Assembly: GCA_010405405.1 (NCBI GenBank)
Contig: MU004234.1
Coordinates: 1,006,753 to 1,070,752, forward strand
Source of the DNA: Microthyrium microscopicum
Lineage: Eukaryota; Ascomycota; Dothideomycetes; Microthyriales; Microthyriaceae
Length of the DNA stretch: 64,000 nucleotides
Direction of reading: 5' to 3'
Shown piece after piece: positions 47,101 to 59,045 of the stretch. Position 1 is the stretch's first letter. Every line of letters starts with the position of its first letter. The notes beneath the pieces are model-generated. The model saw only the letters and a list, made by a program, of their open reading frames with translations. It was not told where the DNA came from and searched no databases. The position numbers were made by a program, and so were the translations under genes.

Positions 47101-50100
47101 AACATCCTTATAGACACTAGTAGTAGAGCAATAGAAATCATTCACCCTAACTTTATTAAATAATATAGGATCTCTACTATTAATCTCTCTACCTCCTAAA
47201 TTATACAATTAGCTAATAGTAAAGTTATTATAAAAGTTAATAAAGCTACTATAGTTAACATCTATTTAGGAGGGCATATTAAATAAATCTACTACTTCAT
47301 TATAAACATTACTAGCTATAACCTTATTCTTAGTAACCCTTAGATTAACCTCTATAAAGTTACTCTTAAAGAAGGTAAGAAGTAAATTTACTTTAACTTA
47401 GACTACTACCTTATATACTACTTACTAGCAGACTACCTAATCTTAGTAAATTATAAGGGCTACTTAATTAATCTAATAAACCCTTACTTTAAAAATATTA
47501 CTATAATTAGTACTACTACCTTTATTAAGTTACTAAAATAAGGCTAGTAATTTAGCAAAATCTAACCTAATAACTTTAAAGATAAAAAGGAAAAGAAACC
47601 TCTAAATCTAGATCCTATACTAAAGAAAGATGTTACTATTAACTTAGATAAAATCTTACCTAAGGATTTTAAAAAATAGTAAAAAAAGTATAATAAGCCT
47701 TTCCTCTTATAAGAAGAGATTCTTAAATGCCTACTAAAGAAATATTACTATTATATAGACGTCTTTAACCTAAAATTAGGTAATAAACTTATACTATACT
47801 ATAGTAAATAGGATTACTCTATTAATATTATTCTAGACGCTATGATCCCTAAATACTACTATAATAACCTAGGTTACTAGGAATCTCTTATTATTAAATA
47901 ATATATTAATTAAATACTTAGTTAAAATTAAGTTTAAGCTAGTAAGTTACATTACGCTATACTAATGCTATATATATATAAGCTAGAAGAAGAAATTTAA
48001 GTTTATATTAATTATTATAGACTTAATAAGATTATATAAAAGAATTATAACGTCCCTCTATAGCTACTAGAAATACTTATTTATATCTATTATGCAAAAT
48101 ACTTCTCTAAATTTAACGTTATTACTACCTTTATATATATCTGCATTAAACCTAGCAATAAATATAAAACTATATTCCTAACTTATTATAAGTTATATAA
48201 ATTTAAAGTTATGCCCTTTAGCCTTACTAAAGCCTTAAGGACCTTCTAAGCTTATCTTAACTATATCCTAATTAATTACCTAGATAACTTTATTATAGGC
48301 TATATAAATAATCTATTAGTCTTTAGTAATACTAAAGCTAGCTATACTACCTATACCTACTTAGTCCTAAAAGTAATAAGCAAAGCAAGATTATACTTAG
48401 ATATCTAGAAGTATAAATTTAACACTTAACAAATTAAATACCTTAGCCTAATTATTACTACTAAAGGCATTAAGATAAACCTAGAAAAGGTTTAAAGCAT
48501 AATTAACTAGTAATATTCCTCTTTAGTAAAAGATATTTAAGCTTTCCTTAGCTTTACTAACTTCTACTACTAATTTATTCTTAAATATTTAAAGACTATA
48601 GTACTACTAATAGTACTTATAAAGAAGGACGCTATAATAATCTTCCCTTAAGACCTTAATAGGCTAAAGGAACGTACGTTTAAGAAGCTAAAGCAAGACT
48701 TTACGTCTACTAAGATATTACGTTACTTTAATTATATAAAAGAAACATAGCTAGAGATAGACGCCTTAGATTAGATTTATACTATAATCCTCTCTTAAAA
48801 AGATAATAATAGGAAGCTTTACCTAGTTATGTACCTCTTAAAGAAGATAACCCTAGTAGAATATAATTATAATATTTATAATAAAGAGCTTCTAGCTATT
48901 ATCTATGCATTTAAAAAGTAGAAACTAGAGCTATTTAGCTTTATTAATCCTATTTAAGTATTCTCTAATTACTATAACCTTTAGACGTTCATAATAATAA
49001 AACGTCTCTCTTAATAATAAGCTAAATAAGCTAAGTTCCTTTCCTAGTTTTACTTTAAAATAAAGTACTACCTAAGTATAACTAATAAAAAGGCAAATAC
49101 CCTTACCTATTAGTTATAAGATATTCTATAAAGTAATAATAACCCTTACGTCTCTTAATAAGTCTAACCTTTACTATTCTTATACTAATTTAATACAAAA
49201 CATATAATAAAGCTAGCTATATTACTTATTAAACCTACCTACCTCTTAATACTATACTTAGCTACTATTACTTAGAATAAGTTAAATATTTCTAATCCTA
49301 TAGGTAAGCTACTTAATCCTATAGAAGAGTCTCTTAGTAATAATAAGACGCCTAAAAATAAGCTACTTAATTCCTTAAGAGATAATCTATCCCTAGATTT
49401 TAATAGTAACTAGTTCCTATAGGATATTATAAACGTAGCAAAGTACAATAAAATAATAATTACTATTCGCTACGCTAAGACTAATTACTAGCTCTTCTTA
49501 CCCTTTAGTACTTTAGAATAAGAGTAAATTAAGCTTAAAGACTATATAGTAGCTACTAATAAAATAATCCTTTACTATAACTAGATTTTTATTCTTTAAA
49601 ATAAGCTTTAGCGTTGCGCTATATAGAGCACGCATAGCTATAAAGCTATAGGCTATAATAAAGTAGTAATAACTTACTACTACTTATAAAAAGATTACTA
49701 GTAGCCTAAGATATTATAAAACGTTAAGAGCTTTATTAAAGGCTATAAATACGTATTTACTAAACTTATTCACTAAAAGAAGTAAGGCTTCCTACGTTAA
49801 TTCTCTCTCCTAGAGCGCGCATAGTCTAATATCTCTATTAACTTTACTATCTTACTACCTTACTATTTATACTAAGGTATAATCTATTAATATGTTATAA
49901 TAGTTATTAACTAATATATATAAACCTAACGTTTTATCCTACTACTAGATCTATTTATAGACTTAATAGTACTAGCCTTTATTAACTACGTATAGAAGCT
50001 TATTAGTTAACTATTAATAATTCTCTTAAACTATAATAGCTAATTTACTTCTACGTTTTAGAAGTACTTATACAAATATGTAGGCATAATACTCTATCTT

Positions 50101-51359
50101 AGTATAGCATTTTACCTTAAAACTAATAGTATAATAAAAATCTTAATCGCTATACTTAAGTAGTTCTTACGCGCGTTTATTAACTAGGATTAAGATAACT
50201 AGGTAGCCCTTCTACCCTTTACTAAATTTATAGTTAATTCTACTATAAATGCTACTATAGGAGTTACATCCTTTAAAGCTCAAAATAGATTTAACCCTTA
50301 TTTAGGCCTTAAGTCCTTATATTATCTCCCAAAACCTATAAATGCCTCTATAGCTACTAATAAAGAAGCTATTAATATAGATATAATGTAGAGAGAACGC
50401 GCTAAGATATATAATTACCTAATAGAGCAATTAATCTAGGCATAAGCTTAGTAAGCAGAATATGCTAACTACTATTACTATATAGCTCTAAACTTATTAC
50501 TAAGTAACTAGGTTTACTTAGATATATAGAATTACCCTACTTTATATTCCTTAAAGACTCTAGACAATAAGAACATAAGTTTCTTCTATATAATTAAGAA
50601 AATTAATACTATTACCTATAAACTTAATCTCTCCTCTTTAATAAAGATATATAATATCTTCTATACCTAGGTCCTCTACTATATTATAGATAACGCTAAG
50701 CTACTTAAGTATACTAATCTACTACTAGTAGTTATTAAAGAAACTATAAATAATAATAAATAGTCTATTAACGCTATTATTAATAGCTACTTTACTAGTT
50801 AATATAAGAAGCTATAATACAAGATTAAGTATACTAATTATAACAAAGCTAAATAGTATAATTAGATAGTTACTAAGAACGTACTAAAGCTTATTACTAA
50901 GTTTTATACTTAGCACTCTAGCAAGCTAGGCCTATATTCTACCTAAATACTACTAATACTAGAGCCTACTAGTAATAGTATTAATTATAACTCTAATAGC
51001 GTTCTTACTAATTAGGAGAAGTAAATAATTATACTACTAATTCCTCTATACTAATAGGATTACTAACTACTAAACTACTAAGACTTAAGAACCAAAGTAT
51101 TCTAAGGACATCTTAAGGTTTATTAATACTTCTTAATAGTTGCCTTAGCAGGCTAAAGGTTAAGATGCTCTAAATAACTAATAAGGTTAGTATTATACTA
51201 TAAAAGGATTAAAATATTATTTATTATTAAAAGTTTATTAAACTAGACTAGACTAGACTAGACTAAACTAAACTAAATAGAATTAGAATAGAATAAATTA
51301 AGAAAGTAGTTATAATTAGTAATCTATAGCTTAAAGAGCTATACTAAAGAAGAGAGTTA
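44159..51359 (+). pseudogene. Gag-pol internal region of the Gypsy element (dead)
   Basis: Pol traces share one frame (positions congruent to 47101, 48211, 48301, 48754, 49693 and 49948). Protease: NILIDTSSRAIEII at 47101. RT: VMPFSLTKALRTF at 48208 and the active-site box YINNLLVFS at 48301, where YxDD has become NN by G-to-A change. RNase H: EIDALD at 48754 with KELLAIIYAF near 48885. Integrase: the DYWWP zinc-domain signature is seen as Asp-Tyr-TAG-TAG-Pro at 49693-49707, so two Trp codons became stops; the catalytic core DLFIDLIVLAFIN starts at 49948. The gag part (about 44160-46900) is more decayed. A possible zinc-knuckle area near 46560 lies in a different frame from pol, so either a programmed shift or an indel separates them. 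A chromodomain was not convincing. Confidence 0.88.
51240..51278. repeat. TAGAC/TAAAC pentanucleotide microsatellite
   Basis: Four TAGAC units followed by TAAAC units, then degenerate TAGAAT units, inside the retrotransposon about 80 bp before the right LTR. Confidence 0.85.
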
Positions 51360-51586
51360 TATAATAATTCCTCTTTATAGGCTTTATAGCGATATTATAA
51401 GAGAAATCTTATTATAAAATTATATACTAGACTTAAGGAGGTTAGCACGCCTAAGGATCTACTAAGCAGACTTATATCCCTTATAGATCTATAGCTCTTC
51501 TAGATCTTCTTCTCTCTCTCTCTTATTTATAGATTCTAGAATACAATCTAATTATCTACTCGCTCTAAGTTCCGCAGCTCGTCACA
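51360..51586 (+). repeat. Right LTR (227 bp)
   Basis: Begins TATAATAATTCC and ends GCTCGTCACA, keeping the canonical CA end that the left copy lost. Differences from the left LTR that I could read are all C/T or G/A transitions. Confidence 0.92.
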
Positions 51587-51591
51587 CTAGC
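51587..51591. repeat. Right target-site duplication CTAGC
   Basis: Identical to 43927-43931. Confidence 0.9.
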
Positions 51592-54500
51592 TAAGTAAAT
51601 CTAGACCTTATTTAACTATCTATTTAAGTAGTTCTATATATTCTATTTTCTTCTTAGATAACTTAGCTTTAGACGTAGATAGTTTATTAATTAGGCCTAA
51701 TGTAAAAGACATATCCTAAGATTTGCTTCTTAATAGTATATTACTAAGTAAAATTTAACTACGCTTTAAAAGACTAGTATTAAGAGATAACTAGGATTTG
51801 CCTTTAATAAGCTTAACGATATTTAGATTATTATTTATAAAGAAGTTGTCTTCTAGTTTATATATACTAGGATTATTCTAAATATAAGGATCTTATATTT
51901 CTAAGCTTTACTATACCTTACCTCTATTAATAAAGTAGTAATTAATAAGTAATTTATAATGCTTTCTATTTTCTAGGTAAATATATAGAATATTAGGCTT
52001 ATAGAGATATAAAAGACCTTTCTATCTACTATCTTTATAGAATTATAGAACTATTTCTAGATACTTATTAACGTAAGTAGAGACTAGGCTAAGATACTTA
52101 ATATTATAAGATTCTTATATAATAAAGCTATTATATTTAATCTTATTCTTATTAAGAGTATTAGCTTCATCTTAAGTCTCTTTATTATAAAGAGTTAGGC
52201 TTTAAACGTCTAGCTAGTTAGTATATAGTAAGTAAGCATTATAAGTAAAAGACTAGTTTATATTTATTACTTAACTTAATAGTCTATTATCTACTATTGC
52301 TATAGTTATAGTTTACTCTTCTAGTTAAAGTATTAAAGAAGTACGCTTAGTATTAGGATTAAGTAGAGTATTAGCTATATCTAGTTTTTATCTATAATTC
52401 TTATTTAGTACTAATGTTTTAGGTTAAATATTAGGATATTATTTATAGGTTATTAAATTCATAGTTTCTTATTAGGCTTAGAATTATATAATAGTAGATA
52501 GAAGTCTTTCTTAGATATAGAAAGGGTCTTAAGGAATACTACTAGTATAGGTTATAGAGTTAAGTTATAATATAGTCTATAGAAAGTCTAGATATATATA
52601 AGTATTTTTAAGGTTAGCTAGTTATAGTTTAGGCAAAGTATTATTAGCTACCTCCTAGGCCTATTATATAAGATTCTATAGGTATTATAAAATAGGTATT
52701 AGGTATATTAAGATAATAGATAAGTAGTTAAAATATATAGGTAGGATATAGTTAGTTAAAGAGTAGAGGAAGTATTTAGAATTAAATTATTAGTAGTTAT
52801 AGACTTATAGTATAAATATAATAGAATTTTATAAAGTTTATTAACATTAGATAATTTATTATAATATTAGAGTATTATTATAAAGACATTAGCTTAATAG
52901 TAGTAAGTTATATTAATATTAATCTATTATATTAGTTTATTAGGCTACTTAATAACCCTAAGGCCTCTATCTAGTTTAGTTAGTAAACGTTTAAAAAGAT
53001 TTAAAAGATTTAATAAACGTTTTAATTAGTTTTAGAAGATTTAGTAAACCTTTTAATTAGATTTTATACCTTTTAAGCTTAAATAAAAGTATTAAGGATA
53101 TTTAACATTAATTACTAGAGTAATAAGTATAGCATATTAATCTAAACTAATTATACCTATAACTTACTAAATACTATATTCTATCTAAGTTCTATAGCTA
53201 AGGTTAAGAATATTATAAAAAACTAATATACTAGCTTCTTTTATATCTAATATTAGGTTATATATATTATAGTAAGTATTACTAGAAAGATAGCTCTTAT
53301 TAGTTACGCTTATTATAACCTTAACTACATTAACGTACCTTAATATATAGACCTATGTAATCTTTTCTAGCCTAAGGTTATAGCAGAAGAGGGAGTAGTA
53401 TAAATAGTATAGTAGCTATACCTTATATTAAAGGCTATAGATAATAGGGTAAATAGAATAAATTAAATAAAGTAATGAAAAGTAGAAGGAATAGTTAAAT
53501 AGACTTATAACAAATCTAGTAAAGAAATAATAGACTTATACCCTACTTTCTAAATAAAGAATATTAATTAATTAATAAGATAGATATTATAAGGTTAAGA
53601 TAAGGCATATCTTAGTAAGTAAAGAGAATCTATAATACTAATAGATAGATATACTTATAATATTTAAAGAGTATATTCCTTATTTACCTAAATAAAAGAT
53701 TGTTAATATCTTAGCTAAACTTAAGAGGAATCCTAGCGTGCATTATAGCTTATAATAGTTAGAGAGAGTAAAGAACTAGAGGTCCTTATCCTTAATATTA
53801 GCTCTTATTATTTTAGATTAATTAAGAGTTAAAATAGTATAGATTAACGTTAAATACGCTACTAGCGTATTTACTATATAATAATTATATGTAATTAAAA
53901 CAACCTAATTTTAGTTAGGACTTAAGAATAAATAAGGTAGTAGGCTATAAATATTTTCTAAGTTTCTAAGATAGAAAGTTAGTTATTAAGTTATCTAGTA
54001 GATATTACTTAATAAAGAGAACTATTTATATAAATAATATATAATTTAGATTATATATAAGAAATAGAGCAGTAGGCTAGTATTTTATCTAATATACTAG
54101 TATAAAAGGATATCTTAAGTAATACTTATTATTTTAAGAAGTATTTTTAGGCGTTAACTAAGTACTCTAATCTTTAAGCGTAAGAATACTTAGAATATTA
54201 AGTTCATTAGTAATATAAAGATTAAGGAATTAATATTAGTTAGTTAATATAACTAACTAGAGTCTATATATCTTAAGCATAGCTAATTAGTAAGAAATAG
54301 GTAAAATACTTAGTATTTAACCTATTTCTATTAGGTTAAAAGGAACTAATAAGATAATTATAATTATAGAGTAGCGATTAGGCGTTTAAATAGCTATTAC
54401 TTACTATAAGCTTTTAAGATAAAAGAAACTTAAAAACATTTTTAAAACTTACTATTTCTTAGTTTTACTTTAGTTAATCTTAGGAAGACAATTTATATTT

Positions 54501-57388
54501 AGATATTACTTAATTAGTTAAGGGTTAGTATATAGATAAAGCGTTAGTAGTACTTAATATTTACTAACTAAGCAAATAATAAACTAAATAATATAATATA
54601 ATAATTTTTTCTTAAGGTAAAAGAATTATGCCTTTTTATTTAGCGTAGCTACTATCTTTTAATAAATTCTATACTTGTTAATCTATCGTCCTAAGCTAGG
54701 AGTTTATCTTATAATTAAGCAAAGTAGACTTAATTAATAAGGTTCTAATAAACTCTCTTTAAGAACGCTATAGACTATTAACTAAGCCTATCTATAATAC
54801 CTTAGTATAGTAATACGCCTTCTAAAGATAAAGTAAAAGAATAATAGGTAGAATATTATTAATTTAGAAGCATATATAAAGTAGCGTATTTTTTAGTAAA
54901 TAAAAACATTTAGGTAAGTAGTAAGCCTATTAATATTAGGACGCGTTAAAGGTTTTAATAATATAGACTAAATAAATATTTAGCTAGTATTAACTACGTC
55001 ATAGTACTTCCCTTAACAATACTAAATTAGATTAAACCTTTATCTACCCTTTATTATTTACCTCTTATTATACTATATCTTCTTATATATTAAACTACTA
55101 TATTAGAAATTTAGAATAACTAAATATTGTATCTCCTTAAAGCTTTAGAAAGTAATAAAGCTAAACGTATATAGTACTAAGTAAAGATTAATATTATTAT
55201 TAAAAAGATTTAAAGATTTATTAATAATACTCTATTACTATTCTTTTATATTATAACTAATCCTATAGTATAATAAGTTTCTACCTAATACTAATATTTA
55301 TATTAAGATAGAGGTTAAGCAATTTAGTAAGCCTATACATAATTTCCTTATAATAATTAAAGGAGAGATTAAATAAGAAGAGTTTAATAACTAGCCCTAT
55401 AAAGGATGTTTAATATATAACAAGACGCGTAGTTATAATATAACTATATAAGTAATTAAAAGGCTTAAGAAATAGGTATAATATTAAATTATACTAATAT
55501 ATATATCTATATTCTAACGTTTATAGCATTAAGGTTATCTTAAATACTACTAAGGCCCTCTAAATTAAACGCTTATATATATATTCTAATACCTTAATAT
55601 TATCTTAATAGATATGCCTAACTACCTAGACTAAAGTAGTATAAAGTTATATAGTACTATAATAATAGAATTATCTAGAGCATGTATAAATATAGCTAGC
55701 CTTATTAAGGAGCTCTACGTAACTAGATAGAAGGTAATAATAATACGATTAGAAGTTCTATATAACGCAATACTTAGTATATAACTAATAACGAGATTAA
55801 TAGGACTAGCTTCATAATACTAGAATAGGGTCATATCCTTATATATTTAAATAGATATTTAATATAAATCTATAATTAGACTATTTATATATTAATAACT
55901 ACTATCTTTATATTATAGTTAGTATATCTTATTATAAGATCTAGTATAAAGAGTTAGACTATGAGATAGTAAGTACTAACTTTATACTAATTAATATTAT
56001 TATACTAAAATATAGTAGTAATCTAATAAAAGTTTCTAAGAATATCTAATATTTATAGTAACTTAGCTAGAGGATTAGAACAATACTAGCTATTCTACTA
56101 GTATACTAAGTATTTAATGCAGTTCTTTTTACTTCTCTTCTTTATTATCTTTTTAGTATCTAAATTTAGTTTATTTAATTTATAGGAATACTACTCTAAG
56201 AAAATAAAGATACTATCTCTAATTATATTATAATTAGCACTATTAAACGCGTTAACAATATAACGTAATAGTACTTATATATCCTAATTACTATAATAAA
56301 CCTACTAAAAATACTATTAGTATATAACTATAATAGTAGATAATCTAATAGTTAGAGGTATACTATTCTCTAACTCTAGAATAGAAATATAAGAAAGTTC
56401 TATTTATTAACTTATATACTACGAGCATATAGAATGCTTACCTACGAAATTAATAGAAGTTAGAACTCTTACTTATAAAATTATATTTATCTATTATAGC
56501 TAGGTACTATAATCTTAATATTATATAGAGCTAACTTCTAGTAATTACCTATTTAGTACGCCTACTACAAAAATATAAAAGTTTTAAAACTCTTGCTAGC
56601 TAAAAGTTTAATACGTAGCTTAGCTAAAAGTTTATAGATATATAACGCTATTCCTAGTAGCTAGTTATAGATTATTTATCCTTTCTACTTAAATTAACTA
56701 TAATTCATTAGTTATACTTAACTATACTTATTATAGATATATAGTACTAATTATCTAAATTATTATCTAGTAGGAGCACTATAATGTTTATAGGTAGGAA
56801 GGATATAATAGGTATAGAGTAGGTAAAGAGAAGAGTAAGAATTCATATAGTAGTAGTTTATACGTTAAGAAGAAGTAAAGTATTAAAGATAGTAAATAAA
56901 CGTAATATAGGTCTACTAATAAAGGTCTTAGATTAAATAGTAAAAAGGTAAGTAATAACTATTAAAATAGTACTAGCTAATATTTAATATAGTATTAAAC
57001 TTACTATTAATTAACGACACGCTAAATAATAAGTAAATATAAATAAAATAATAATAAGTTAGCTAATTAGTAATTCTATAATAAGAATAGAGGCGGGAAT
57101 ACTATACTAAGTCTAACTCCCGTAAGTTATAGAGAAAAGAATAGAGTAGTAGAAATATAATAAGTCTATAGGAGGATATAAAAAGATAAACTAGACGAAT
57201 AAAGCTAATAATATATATCTTATAAAAGATATTAATATAGTAGTAGTTAAGATAACGTAGAGCAAGTAGTTCTTACTTAATAAAGTACGATTTATCTAGA
57301 TAGACGTTTCTATTAGTATTTAAACCTTTACTAATTATTAAACGTTATAAGACTTTACCTTATTTGTCCTAGATTTTTAATATTTTAA
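51592..57388. repeat. RIP-mutated sequence with decayed coding traces
   Basis: Older AT-rich sequence to the right of the Gypsy insertion. A minus-strand frame at about 52240-52490 is legible if its TAA/TAG codons are read as former Gln: LNPNTKRTSLIL, then LEE, then TITIAIVDNRLLS. An AACGTT-containing degenerate tandem patch lies at 52985-53075. No family assigned. Confidence 0.45.
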
Positions 57389-58140
57389 TAAGGAGAAGTT
57401 TTTACACTTCCTACTTAGTAATACCCTAAGATTTTACATACCCCTTAGGGGTAGCCTAGACTCTAAAATAGTCTTTTTCACTTTTGTAGGGCGTCTCCTT
57501 AGCGTAAAGAAATCAACTCTTTTTAGGTCTAGCTCCTACTAGCTAATAGCTAACGCTTATAGGTCTCTTTAAATTCCTATTAAAAATATATTTTTGATTT
57601 GGCTTTGGTCGTGCTTAATAGTCTTCCTAGACAGAGCCTAATCTTATCTTATCTCTTATTAATAACGATAGACTAATAGAAAGTACATAGATTTATTAAG
57701 GCTTAGCATGTTGTTCTTAACTCGCAATGCTTCAATCTATTCTTCTTCCTCTTTATTACTTCACCTTTTTAATTCTTTCTTAATTCACGTCTAGAACGAG
57801 CGCGCGTCTTCATTAATATCGTCAAAAACGCTTCCCCTTTAGCCTTATCTTTGTCTTACTTTATTACTTTAAGGCACGTCTTTAAACTAACATTTTAGCC
57901 CTTTTTGACATTTTTAACTAATTTTCAACATAGGTTTGACGCGTTTAGAACGCGCTTCAACAAGGTAACAACTCCTAGAATTAACGCTTTTCAAATTATT
58001 AGTTTGGGTGCAGCTACTACTAAGGACTTTAATCTTAACGACGGTTGGGGCGTCCTTAGTAATAGGGTCTAAGTAACCCTTAGGGGGTGTGTGGAAACTT
58101 AGGGTGTTGCGACGTAGAGTGTATAGAAACTTGTCCTCTG
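57389..58140. mobile_element. ~750-bp terminal-inverted-repeat element (MITE-like), little RIP
   Basis: Left terminus (from about 57389) and right terminus (58061-58140) are imperfect inverted repeats of about 75-80 bp. Left AATACCCTAAG...TACCCCTTAGGGG pairs with the reverse complement of the right, AACACCCTAAG...CACCCCCTAAGGG. Outer ends are AGGAGAAGTTT (left) and AGGACAAGTTT (right, reversed). TTTTAA flanks both sides and could be part of a target duplication. There is no transposase frame, so it would be non-autonomous. The interior (about 57580-58060) has many CA and TG dinucleotides, unlike its surroundings. Confidence 0.75.
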
Positions 58141-58560
58141 TTTTAATAATATTTAATTAGTCCTAACCTATAACAACGACAAAATTCCTATTGTAGGATA
58201 CGAATACTAACTTCGTACTCCTTATTATCTATATAATTATTTCGCTTCTACTTTACACTATAAAGTTACTATAATATCTAAGGTTATTATACTAGAAACA
58301 TAGTAAAATTAGGCGGTTAAATAATAAGTATTTAGTTATATCTTCCAAATTAGGTAAAAATAGCAAATAGTAATGCTTTATATATTTATAAAGGATATGA
58401 TTAACGAGCGTATATATTAGATATAGAAGTAGAAGAGTACTAAAATTAATATAGTTATAAAGAACTAAGGGAAGAATATAGTATTAAGCAAGCTATTAAA
58501 ACTATTTAGTAATACCTAGTATAGTAATAATAGAGAAGACTTTATTATACTAACTTAATA

Positions 58561-59045
58561 GATAACAAAGATAGTATCTCTAAGTTAAATCTATCTTAGT
58601 ATACTTTTAAGAGCTACTACTTAGCTAATAAAGACACTATCTCTAGATTAAAACTAGCGCGGCTATTTTAGAGAACTACTATATAACTAACGTAAATACT
58701 ATCTCTAGATTAAAACTAATGCAACTATTTTTAATTAATACGAATTAGCTAATAAAGAAACTATCCCTAGATTAAAACTAATATAACTATTTTTAAGCGA
58801 TACGAATTAGCTAACAAAGAAACTATCCCTATATTAAAACTAATGCGACTATTTTTAAGCGATACAAATTAGCTAATAAAGAAACTATTTCCAAATTAAA
58901 ATCGCTACGGCTATTTTTAAGCGATACAATACAGCTAATAAAGAAACTATTTCTAAATTAAAACCACTATAGCTATTTTTAAACGATACGATACGACTAA
59001 TAAAGAAACTATACCTAAATCTAAACCACTATAGCCTTTTTAAAT
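58561..59045. repeat. 62-bp minisatellite, about 8 copies
   Basis: The marker GCTAATAAAG recurs at 58624, 58748, 58810, 58872, 58934 and about 58996, with variants at 58561 and 58687, giving a 62-bp period. Each unit continues AAACTATYYCTARATTAAAA...GGCTATTTTTAAGCGATAC. Copies differ mainly by transitions. Confidence 0.88.

Larger units (their letters stand above)
43932..51586 (+). mobile_element. Ty3/Gypsy LTR retrotransposon, full length, RIP-inactivated
   Basis: A 7655-bp element bounded by 227-bp direct LTRs and a perfect CTAGC target duplication. Order of the pol domains (protease, RT, RNase H, integrase) is that of Ty3/Gypsy. A purine-rich tract AAAGAAGAGAG at about 51345-51355 precedes the right LTR and would be the plus-strand primer. 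A primer-binding site after the left LTR is not obvious. All recognised pol pieces are full of TAG/TAA stops, so the copy is dead, but its structure is complete. Confidence 0.93.

Noticed and set aside
50990-51180. Possible chromodomain at the end of the Gypsy pol
   Set aside because: Only scattered similarity; the key aromatic residues cannot be traced.
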